Shown here piece by piece: positions 1 to 5,074 of a stretch of DNA of 5,229 nucleotides. The translations under genes were made by a program, and so were the position numbers. The stretch spans positions 1 to 5,229 of the forward strand of contig JBGOTD010000051.1 in assembly GCA_041476285.1 (NCBI GenBank). The letters are read 5' to 3'. The notes under the pieces are model-generated. The model was not told the origin of the DNA. It saw nothing but the letters and a program-made list of their open reading frames with translations, and did not search any database. This DNA comes from UBA12276 sp041476285 (lineage in GTDB: Archaea > Micrarchaeota > Micrarchaeia > Micrarchaeales > Micrarchaeaceae). How positions within the stretch are numbered: position 1 is the first letter of the stretch; the number at the start of each line of letters is the position of its first letter.

Positions 1-1
1 A

Positions 2-304
2 AAGATACAAAACATAGTTGTTAGTGCAGACCTTCACGCCACAATAGATCTTTATGCTCTTTCAAAGGAGATAAAGGCGGTCGACTATGAGCCTGAACAG
101 TTTCCCGGTGCAATATTCAGAATAGTAGAGCCAAAGGCAGTGATAATACTTTTCAAGAACGGCAAGATGATATGCACTGGCACCAATACAGAGGCAAACA
201 TAAGGAGAGTTCTGGAGTTCGCATCTAAGGTCATATCAAGATACGTTATATCCCTAAATTCCGATAAGAAGGAAGATGAAAAGCCGAAAATAAAAGCGAA
301 ATAA
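2..304 (+). CDS. tbp: TATA-box-binding protein (TBP), C-terminal part; 5' end outside window
   Basis: General transcription factor that binds promoter TATA boxes and, with TFB, recruits archaeal RNA polymerase. The open frame enters from the window edge and gives 100 residues before TAA. It reads IQNIVVSADL, then DYEPEQFPGAIFRI, EPKAVIILF and NGKMICTGT. These are the hallmark strands of the second TBP repeat: YEPEQFPG is the conserved stirrup region and the GK.(V/I)CTG strand lies on the DNA-binding saddle. Archaeal TBPs are usually about 180-190 aa with two such repeats, so roughly the first repeat is missing here. After the fold comes a charged, Lys/Glu-rich tail of about 15 residues (SDKKEDEKPKIKAK); short charged tails are common in archaeal TBPs. 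No clear T-rich terminator follows the stop before the next promoter. The family call is secure. Confidence 0.95.
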   Translation, partial: KIQNIVVSADLHATIDLYALSKEIKAVDYEPEQFPGAIFRIVEPKAVIILFKNGKMICTGTNTEANIRRVLEFASKVISRYVISLNSDKKEDEKPKIKAK

Positions 305-352
305 GCTAATTCTACAACTTCATTCATCGCTTATTGACGTAGTATATGAAAT

Positions 353-363
353 GCTTATATATT
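353..363 (+). promoter_or_regulatory. TATA box for the putative endonuclease gene
   Basis: The element gcttatatatt is centred about 27 bp upstream of the ATG at 386. That is the expected distance between an archaeal TATA box and the transcription start, so the mRNA should begin at or next to the start codon (leaderless). No Shine-Dalgarno is visible before the ATG. The same 11 bases recur at 1678-1688. The spacer from 305 to 385 holds no other recognisable feature. Confidence 0.65.
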
Positions 364-385
364 AAAAAAGCCATATATTATATCT

Positions 386-1675
386 ATGATAGTCAGTAAG
401 GATGAAATAGGCAAATACCTTAACAGGAATCTTGATATTAGGTCCCTTGCCCTAAAGCCCAAAACGTTAGAAACTTTCATCTCATTTGAACAGCGCCTCA
501 AGGAATCAGGGCAGCTTCTCAGGAGCAACGGTAACGGAAATGAACGAATAAGTGCCATAGATTACCTATTCATAAGACACCAGCAAGACGGGGAAAGCGT
601 AGAGAGGCTCTCAAAAGTTGTAGGCATAAGTGGGGATACTCTATCTAAAGTGTTTGATCTTCTAAGTCTCCCAAGGGTAAACAGAGAAGAAGCACTAAAA
701 TTAAACGAAAAGCTAGGAAAAGGCATATTTGGCGCATCTGACGAGCAGAGACGACAATGGTGTACAGCAGCCGGTAAAATAGCCGGACGAATTGTGGCAG
801 AGCAACACAAAGGTGCTCTGGGCGCTACGGCCGAACAGCACAAAGAATGGAGCACACGTGGTGGACATGCAGCATATAAATTAAAGAAGGGCATCCATGG
901 TGCATCAAGCGAACAACGTAGAGAACGGAGTAGCAAGGCTGGTAAAAAATCAGTAGAACTGCACAAGGGAGTACATGGAGCCACAGCTGAACAACGAACA
1001 AACTGGACAAGCAAAGCCGGAAGAGTAAGCGGAAGGATTGCAGTAGAACAAAAAACAGGCATCCATGGTGCAACAAGCAAATTGCGTAGTGAATGGGGGA
1101 GCAAAGGTGCTAAGATAAGCGGGATACGTCCTGGCGAAATGGCATCGAATATGGGAAAAGTTGGCGGTACGAATACCTTTAGCAATAAAACAGGTGTCCA
1201 TGACCCAAATACCAGAAACAGTTATCTGCCGACATTTCATGGTTTCAGGAAAGACATCGGCTTTGATTCAAGGTCGATGTGGGAGGCAAATCTCGCAAGG
1301 ATACTAAAGCACCTAAATTTCAAGATAGAGCCGCACGTCGACTTCAACTTAAATATACCTGGCGAATTAAAAGGCATCTTCAAGTCTGACAACACCAATA
1401 TTACATCTGACTTCTCTGCGATCAGCACGAAAGGGAGGCATTATTATTACGAGATACTTGCAAGACCTTATGACCGGCCTGTTGATAAGGCAAAACTGGA
1501 TCTTTTAAGGAAACAGTTACCTGAAAATGCGAAACTGATAGTAATTACAGAAAAAAGATACGCCGCATTGGAAAACGCATTCGCAGACAGGGTGGCAAGT
1601 GATAGCAGATTTATAGGATGGGAAACAACTAAAGACAACATATCAACAAGCCCCGAGAAATGGCTCAGGAGATGA
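386..1675 (+). CDS. Putative freestanding endonuclease: HTH, tandem DNA-binding-like modules and PD-(D/E)XK-like C-terminus
   Basis: A 429-aa protein. Residues about 57-100 look like a helix-turn-helix (YLFIRHQQDGESVERLSKVVG, then ISGDTLSKVFDLLSLPR). This style of HTH is known next to phage and intron endonuclease domains. Residues 113 to about 250 hold five modules starting G(I/V/A)(F/L/H)GA, followed by EQR, a Trp and a KAG/RGG turn; a degenerate sixth starts at 270 (GVHDPNT). They resemble NUMOD-like repeats thought to read DNA in homing endonucleases. The C-terminus (about 290-410) follows a PD-(D/E)XK layout: SRSMWEANLARIL (helix with E300), KIEPHVDFNL, then SDF (D342) and YYYEILAR (E356). 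The usual Glu-X-Lys reads E-I-L, so Lys is replaced or has migrated (R360 or K368 are candidates), or the enzyme is inactive. The gene is leaderless behind a strong TATA box and sits alone between tbp and unrelated small genes. The fold and role are inferred from pattern only; the alternative is a DNA-binding regulator derived from a nuclease. Confidence 0.6.
   Translation: MIVSKDEIGKYLNRNLDIRSLALKPKTLETFISFEQRLKESGQLLRSNGNGNERISAIDYLFIRHQQDGESVERLSKVVGISGDTLSKVFDLLSLPRVNREEALKLNEKLGKGIFGASDEQRRQWCTAAGKIAGRIVAEQHKGALGATAEQHKEWSTRGGHAAYKLKKGIHGASSEQRRERSSKAGKKSVELHKGVHGATAEQRTNWTSKAGRVSGRIAVEQKTGIHGATSKLRSEWGSKGAKISGIRPGEMASNMGKVGGTNTFSNKTGVHDPNTRNSYLPTFHGFRKDIGFDSRSMWEANLARILKHLNFKIEPHVDFNLNIPGELKGIFKSDNTNITSDFSAISTKGRHYYYEILARPYDRPVDKAKLDLLRKQLPENAKLIVITEKRYAALENAFADRVASDSRFIGWETTKDNISTSPEKWLRR
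722..1204 (+). repeat. In-frame tandem repeat array (five clear modules plus one degenerate) inside the endonuclease gene
   Basis: Modules start at 722, 812, 890, 968 and 1058, with a degenerate copy at 1193. The first four are 90, 78, 78 and 90 bp (30, 26, 26 and 30 residues). The consensus is G-(I/V)-H-G-A-(T/S)-x-E-Q-R-x-x-W-x-x-K-A-G. Identity is visible in DNA as well as protein: ggcatccatggtgca occurs at both 890 and 1058. This suggests fairly recent internal duplication. The longer modules carry an extra GRI.(A/V)EQ segment. Confidence 0.8.
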
Positions 1676-1677
1676 AA

Positions 1678-1688
1678 GCTTATATATT
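1678..1688 (+). promoter_or_regulatory. TATA box for the small-gene pair
   Basis: gcttatatatt begins 3 bp after the endonuclease stop codon. Its centre lies about 35 bp before the ATG at 1719, which predicts a start near 1710 and a leader of about 9 nt. That leader would contain the Shine-Dalgarno GTGAT at 1711-1715. Confidence 0.6.
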
Positions 1689-1710
1689 TGAATTTATCTT
1701 ATAATTTTAA

Positions 1711-1715
1711 GTGAT
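1711..1715 (+). promoter_or_regulatory. Shine-Dalgarno GTGAT for the 131-aa protein
   Basis: GTGAT matches the core of the archaeal anti-Shine-Dalgarno complement (GGAGGTGATC) and lies 3 nt before the ATG at 1719. The arrangement GTGA..AACATG recurs in this window before 2139 and, on the minus strand, before 5044. Confidence 0.55.
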
Positions 1716-1718
1716 AAC

Positions 1719-2114
1719 ATGACGAAGTCAAAAACAAAGGACACAAGAGAGTCTGTAGAAACAAACGTGCCCATGGTTCTTTTTCAAAAAGAACTTCAAA
1801 TATTTCATGTGAAGACGGGCTTAGTAAAGGATGAAGTTATGCATTATAGATTTAAGGACGGGTCCGGGTCTTTTGAATGCAACAAAACAGTATTGCAGTA
1901 CCTTATAGCAGGAAAGAAGATGTTCTTAACATCATCTTATACTGAAGAAACTCTAAAAGGACCTGATTTTAAGAATGTAATGATCAATCGCATCCTTCCC
2001 GTAATAGATCATGTTGCAGATAAAGAAGGGCTGAAATATACATATCCAGACTGGCTCAATACACTTGTACAGGAGGACGCAGCGCGGAAGGACACACCTG
2101 TATTAAGAAAATAA
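1719..2114 (+). CDS. Hypothetical soluble protein, 131 aa
   Basis: I do not recognise this family. The protein has a polar, Lys/Thr-rich start (MTKSKTKDTRESVE), then a mixed alpha/beta-looking body: VPMVLFQKELQIFHVKTG, a turn KDGSGSF, and a helix-like TVLQYLIAGKKMF. The C-terminal half is probably helical (FKNVMINRILPVIDHVADKEG) and ends in a charged tail. There is one Cys and no signal peptide, membrane span or metal-binding motif. The ATG at 1719 is chosen because of the GTGAT site 3 nt upstream and the TATA box before it. The next gene begins 24 nt after the stop with a similar leader, so the two are likely co-expressed, possibly from one transcript. Coding is likely given the good frame, start signals and tight packing; function is unknown. 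Confidence 0.7.
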   Translation: MTKSKTKDTRESVETNVPMVLFQKELQIFHVKTGLVKDEVMHYRFKDGSGSFECNKTVLQYLIAGKKMFLTSSYTEETLKGPDFKNVMINRILPVIDHVADKEGLKYTYPDWLNTLVQEDAARKDTPVLRK

Positions 2115-2130
2115 AATTTGCAAATATATA

Positions 2131-2134
2131 GTGA
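2131..2134 (+). promoter_or_regulatory. Shine-Dalgarno GTGA deciding the start of the LSm-like gene
   Basis: GTGA sits 4 nt before the ATG at 2139. The frame can be extended 7 codons upstream to a TTG at 2118, but that TTG lies 3 nt after the previous stop with no ribosome-binding site. The ATG at 2139 is therefore preferred. An A/T-rich TATA-like stretch (ataaaattt, 2111-2119) about 25 bp upstream could alternatively support a leaderless start at the same ATG. Confidence 0.5.
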
Positions 2135-2138
2135 AAAC

Positions 2139-2447
2139 ATGTCATTTTTAAACAGAACCCCACCGGATAATGGCGCTAAGACGGTCCAGAATGGACCAAA
2201 CATAGACTTACTAAGAAATTACTTGAGGAAGAAGCTAATAGTCTCATATTCGACTAAAAAGCGTGGCGACCAATCCGTCGAAGGGCTTCTGATAGACATA
2301 GACGGCCATGAAGACATAAGCCTATATGTGAACTACAGGTCAATGCGCCTGGATTTTAACGGCCCTAAAATAAAAATAGAAAGAATAGCTGATGCTGAAG
2401 GCAATGTATTATACGAGAACATTCCAGAGCTGCAAATAAGAACCTAA
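2139..2447 (+). CDS. Small protein with diverged Sm/LSm-like pattern, 102 aa
   Basis: After a polar N-terminal extension (1-20) come a helix and first strand, NIDLLRNYLRKKLIVSY, matching the LDLL..YL.K.(V/L).V entry of Sm-like proteins. The Sm1-like stretch is VEGLLIDIDGHEDISL: G49, L51, D55, H57 and L62 fall exactly on the G.L...D.H..(N)L.L spacing. A later AEGNVLYENI (87-95) resembles the Sm2 R-G-N-x-V-x-x-I strand. Sm/LSm proteins form rings that bind U-rich RNA. Here the usual RNA-contact Asn of Sm1 is Asp59 and the Sm2 Arg is Glu87, so canonical RNA binding may be lost or changed. The segment between the motifs (63-82) is about the length of the usual Sm linker. The gene follows the unknown 131-aa gene at 24 nt and converges on the glycosyltransferase with an 18-bp gap. 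The LSm call is a motif-level inference, not a certain assignment. Confidence 0.55.
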   Translation: MSFLNRTPPDNGAKTVQNGPNIDLLRNYLRKKLIVSYSTKKRGDQSVEGLLIDIDGHEDISLYVNYRSMRLDFNGPKIKIERIADAEGNVLYENIPELQIRT

Positions 2448-2465
2448 GTTAGAAAGTGGAATAAA

Positions 2466-3599
2466 CTAGCGCTTTTTGACCTTCCTAAGTTCTTTGTCGA
2501 ATTCTTTGAAGAATCTTCTCCACGAGTAGTGCTTAACAATACGCTCTCTCCCATTTTTGCCAAGTTCTCTGGCAAAGGCAGGATTCTCTGCAACTTCCTT
2601 CATTGCATTGCCCATTTCCTCAATGCTGTTTACAAGCAGTCCTGTCTTTCTATCTTCAACAGTCTCCTTCATGCCACCCTCATTCACCGCTATTACTGGC
2701 TTATAGCTTGCCATGGACTCAAGCGGAACAAGGCCATAGTCCTCGTTAAGCGGCGGAAACAATACTGCAGTACAGTTTGAATACAGGCTGTTGAGCCTTT
2801 TGTCATTCACATCTGTTATTATCTCCACATCACCAACTCCTGCCGCAAGTGCCGTAATTTTCTTGTAATAGTTGTAATAGAATTTGTCCTGTGAGACAGG
2901 ACCGACAATCATGAGCTTGTATCCGTTGACCTGCCTCTTGAAGTGATTGAATGCACGTATCGCAAAATCCTGCCTCTTGTTCGGTGAGATCCTTGAAGGA
3001 TAAAGGAAATACTTATGGTCATCGCCCTTTTTGTAAAGTTGGTAATCAACACCACCACCAAGCACGACTGAATCCTTTCTCCCGTAGTACTTGATGATCC
3101 TTGACCTTGTGTTGAAGCTGTTCGTTACTATGTGCTCTATGTGCCTTACCACTCCCTGGTCAAGCATCTTCACCATCTTGGCACCGACAATGTGCACAGG
3201 CTTCTGATGGAACTTCTTCTGCGACAATCTGTGGTGGTAAAGGTCGTATATGTCACGCAAAGGAGTATGGCAATACCAAAGAACTCGTTCGTTCTTGTTC
3301 CTTATCCAATGGCTGGGTGCTATATGTGCATTTATCACATCATAATCTTCCCTTAGCTTAAGACCGTAAAAAGATAGCCCGTAGCTTAATCCTTGAGATG
3401 CCCTCCCGTATGGCATGGCCCTAAGCATGCTCTGCCTTCCTATCACCTCAATGTCAAGGTTTCCAAATCCCTCGAAGGTGTTTTTAGCGTCGTATTCGGC
3501 TGTGTATATCTTGGCCTTGTAGTGCTGTGCTATCTTGAGCACGACCCTTTCGGCACCGCCCTTGAGCGTAAGGTTAGCCTGAGCGATTATGAGCTTCAA
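2466..3599 (-). CDS. GT4-family (GT-B fold) glycosyltransferase, 377 aa
   Basis: Transfers a sugar from a nucleotide-sugar donor to a glycan or lipid acceptor, probably on the cytoplasmic face. Donor and acceptor cannot be told from sequence. The N-terminal domain opens with MKLIIAQANLTLKGGAERVV: a Rossmann strand plus the GGAE loop (14-17) typical of GT4 enzymes. RVLWYCHTPLRDIYD (105-119) resembles the YCHTP(P/L)R..YD segment of mannosyltransferase-like members. The C-terminal donor domain has YPSRISPNKRQDFAIRAF (200-217), VLFPPLNEDYGLVPLESMA and PVIAVNEGG. E286 and E294 form the E-x7-E donor-binding motif. There is no membrane segment; the basic C-terminus (RKVKKR) could help peripheral membrane contact. 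The start is taken as TTG because AGGTG lies 5 nt upstream and the Rossmann strand begins there. An ATG 18 codons further up overlaps the srp54 start and the promoter and is unlikely. Confidence 0.9.
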   Translation of the reverse strand: MKLIIAQANLTLKGGAERVVLKIAQHYKAKIYTAEYDAKNTFEGFGNLDIEVIGRQSMLRAMPYGRASQGLSYGLSFYGLKLREDYDVINAHIAPSHWIRNKNERVLWYCHTPLRDIYDLYHHRLSQKKFHQKPVHIVGAKMVKMLDQGVVRHIEHIVTNSFNTRSRIIKYYGRKDSVVLGGGVDYQLYKKGDDHKYFLYPSRISPNKRQDFAIRAFNHFKRQVNGYKLMIVGPVSQDKFYYNYYKKITALAAGVGDVEIITDVNDKRLNSLYSNCTAVLFPPLNEDYGLVPLESMASYKPVIAVNEGGMKETVEDRKTGLLVNSIEEMGNAMKEVAENPAFARELGKNGRERIVKHYSWRRFFKEFDKELRKVKKR

Positions 3600-3604
3600 T
3601 TGAG

Positions 3605-3609
3605 CACCT
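3605..3609 (-). promoter_or_regulatory. Shine-Dalgarno AGGTG supporting the TTG start of the glycosyltransferase
   Basis: On the minus strand AGGTG lies 5 nt before the TTG at 3599-3597. No ATG or GTG in frame is available near the first Rossmann strand. This site is the main reason for trimming 18 codons from the longest open frame. Confidence 0.6.
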
Positions 3610-3614
3610 GTAAA

Positions 3615-3647
3615 CAATATATAAATGAGCCTACAATATATAAATGA
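3615..3647. promoter_or_regulatory. Divergent promoter: two 14-bp direct repeats each carrying a TATA box
   Basis: caatatataaatga occurs at 3615-3628 and again at 3634-3647, a 19-bp period. The first copy is centred about 22-30 bp before the two possible srp54 ATGs (3644, 3653), so it is the likely srp54 TATA box and gives a leaderless or near-leaderless mRNA. Read on the minus strand, the second copy (atttatatattg) predicts a start near 3614. That leaves about 15 nt of leader, including AGGTG, before the glycosyltransferase TTG. Each gene therefore appears to use the copy farther from it, and the second copy overlaps the srp54 start codon. Confidence 0.6.
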
Positions 3648-4948
3648 TATCAATGGATCTAGGAGAGGGACTCAGGCAGGCGATAGCAAAGCTTACAAGA
3701 GCAACAATAATAGACGCCAATGTCATAAGGGAATTCAACAAGGAATTGCAGAAGACCCTTCTAAGTTCTGATGTAGAAGTAAAACTTGTACTTAAATTTA
3801 CCAAGGACATAGAGGAAAAGGCGCTTAAGAGCCAGCCTCCAGAAGGATTGTCGCCAAAAGACTACATAACGAACATAGTATACGAAGAACTGGTAAAGCT
3901 CGTAGGTCCTGCATATACGCCACAATTAACGAAGCAAAAGATACTTCTCATGGGATTGTACGGGTCAGGAAAAACAACCACAGCAGCAAAACTTGCAAAA
4001 TTCTATCAAAACAGGGGATTAAGTGCAGCTCTGATATGCTGTGACGTAACAAGGCCAGCGGCATATACTCAACTAGAAACTTTGGCAACACAGGCAAATG
4101 TCGCTTTCTTTGGAATGGAGACTGAAAAGGACGCATCAAAGATAATAAAGCTGGGAATGGAGAAGTTCAAGGACAAGCAGATAATAATATGCGACACGAG
4201 CGGAAGGAATGCGCTTGACGCTTATCTTATAGATGAATTAAAGAAAGTCACGGAAATATTTAAGCCTGACGAAAAAGTATTAGTGGTAAGCGCAGACATG
4301 GGCCAGATCGCCGGCAGACAGGCAAGAGAATTCGACAAGACAGTAAAGATATCCGGAGTAATACTTACAAAAATGGACGGATCAGGAAAGGGCGGAGGTG
4401 CGCTAAGTGCATCTGCAGCAGCAATGGCAAATGTAATGTTCATAGGAACTGGAGAAAAGCTTGGCAACATAGAGCCATTTGATTCAAACAAATTCATAGG
4501 TGGACTACTGGGAATTCCTGACATAAAATCATTGATAGAGCATGTACAGAACGCAATAAAGGAATCCGATCTCAAACCGGAGGAAATGGAAGCAGAAGAG
4601 CTCAATTTCGACACATTCTATTCACAATTGAAGGCAATGGGCAAGATGGGTCCTCTCAAGAACATTTTTGGGATGATGGGCGCTCCGGACGTTCCAAAGG
4701 AGGCAATAGAACAAGGAGAAGAAAAATTAAGCAAGTACAAGATAATAATATCATCAATGACAAGCGAGGAAAGAAAGAACGAAAGGCTTCTGCATGACCG
4801 CGACAGAATAAGCAGAATAGCAAAAGGAAGCGGAACTTCAGAAAAGGAGATTCATAGTATGATGTCGGAATTCAACAAAATGAAAAAGATATTTGACAAT
4901 ATGAAAAACGACAGAGGTTTCAGGAAGAGATTCATGAAATTCTCATGA
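3644..4948 (+). CDS. srp54: Signal recognition particle 54 kDa subunit (SRP54/Ffh), GTPase
   Basis: Binds SRP RNA and signal peptides of nascent chains, and docks with the receptor FtsY at the membrane in a GTP-dependent way. At 434 aa it is close to normal length for archaea. N domain about 1-90 (LGEGLRQAIAKLTRA...SDVEVKLV). G domain about 97-300: P-loop GLYGSGKTTTAAKLA (104-118), DVTRPAAY (134-141), DTSGR (184-188), TKMDGSGKGGGAL (242-254) and GTGEK (268-272). M domain about 315-434: Met-rich finger-loop region AMGKMGPLKNIFGMMG and the RNA-binding helix RISRIAKGSGTSEKEI (388-403). DTSGR with Ser is the form I recall from eukaryotic SRP54, whereas many archaea and bacteria have DTAGR. Residue 106 is Tyr where SRP54 normally has Gln (GLQGSGKT). 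The ATG at 3644 is taken, but the ATG at 3653 (MDLGEGLRQ) is equally possible; neither has a Shine-Dalgarno. The gene is divergent from the glycosyltransferase and followed by a strong terminator. Confidence 0.96.
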   Translation: MISMDLGEGLRQAIAKLTRATIIDANVIREFNKELQKTLLSSDVEVKLVLKFTKDIEEKALKSQPPEGLSPKDYITNIVYEELVKLVGPAYTPQLTKQKILLMGLYGSGKTTTAAKLAKFYQNRGLSAALICCDVTRPAAYTQLETLATQANVAFFGMETEKDASKIIKLGMEKFKDKQIIICDTSGRNALDAYLIDELKKVTEIFKPDEKVLVVSADMGQIAGRQAREFDKTVKISGVILTKMDGSGKGGGALSASAAAMANVMFIGTGEKLGNIEPFDSNKFIGGLLGIPDIKSLIEHVQNAIKESDLKPEEMEAEELNFDTFYSQLKAMGKMGPLKNIFGMMGAPDVPKEAIEQGEEKLSKYKIIISSMTSEERKNERLLHDRDRISRIAKGSGTSEKEIHSMMSEFNKMKKIFDNMKNDRGFRKRFMKFS

Positions 4949-4960
4949 AATATACAAAAC

Positions 4961-5039
4961 GGAACGGCAACGGCCGTTCCAAAACTGGTATTATCTTTTC
5001 TTTCTTGTTGTCTTTTTCGTTTTTCTTTTTGTTTTCTTT
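4961..5039 (+). terminator. Hairpin plus long T-tract downstream of srp54
   Basis: A 7-bp perfect stem (ggaacgg / ccgttcc, 4961-4967 and 4974-4980) with loop caacgg starts 12 bp after the srp54 stop. It is followed by about 49 bases (4991-5039) that are nearly all pyrimidine, with many T4-T5 runs. Archaeal polymerase terminates at T-rich tracts, so this is a convincing srp54 terminator. On the minus strand the same hairpin is followed by gttttgtatattt, so it could also end a transcript from the other side. aacggccgtt (4969-4978) is an alternative palindrome within it. Confidence 0.75.
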
Positions 5040-5044
5040 GCCAT
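4991..5044 (-). CDS. Possible micro-ORF: 17-aa Lys/Arg/Thr-rich peptide
   Basis: On the minus strand ATG GCA at 5044 opens a 17-codon frame, MAKKTKRKTKKTTRKKR, ending in TAA. GTGAC sits 7 nt before the ATG (gtgacataacATG), the same Shine-Dalgarno style as the two small + genes. The stop is followed after about 10 nt by the hairpin at 4961-4980 and a T-rich stretch, a tidy gene end. Composition is only K, R, T, A and M, as in disordered nucleic-acid-binding tails. It is shorter than eL41, the tiny basic ribosomal protein, and lacks its Trp and Met pattern, so it is not that gene by sequence. Against coding: the frame is simply the complement of the srp54 T-tract, and any T-rich terminator read backwards gives Lys/Arg codons. 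Start context favours a gene; low complexity argues for caution. Confidence 0.4.
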   Translation of the reverse strand: MAKKTKRKTKKTTRKKR

Positions 5045-5074
5045 GTTATGTCACTGCTGCTATTAGCAGATAAC
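5045..5074 (-). other. Bulged hairpin directly upstream of the micro-ORF
   Basis: Minus-strand order is GTTAT CTGCT aat AGCAG [cagtgac] ATAAC, then the ATG. Two 5-bp perfect stems (5070-5074 with 5045-5049; 5065-5069 with 5057-5061) stack except for a 7-nt one-sided bulge at 5050-5056. That bulge holds the GTGA ribosome-binding site. It would be a 5' leader structure if the micro-ORF is transcribed. Chance is possible in AT-rich DNA. Confidence 0.35.

Noticed and set aside
562..1185. 207-codon minus-strand open frame across the repeat region
   Set aside because: It is Cys/Leu/Pro-rich antisense of the tandem modules, with no start signals and no family resemblance. The + frame has the promoter and clear domains.
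722..1204. CRISPR-like array
   Set aside because: The repeats are in-frame protein modules with drifting DNA sequence and no unique spacers between identical repeats.
2118..2138. TTG start giving a 109-aa version of the LSm-like protein
   Set aside because: It begins 3 nt after the previous stop without a ribosome-binding site; the ATG at 2139 has GTGA 4 nt upstream.
4222..4614. 130-codon minus-strand open frame inside srp54
   Set aside because: It is antisense to the conserved GTPase domain, with no promoter or start context; a shadow of srp54.
4969..4978. aacggccgtt palindrome as an operator site
   Set aside because: It sits within the post-srp54 hairpin before a long T-tract, so the terminator explains it better.
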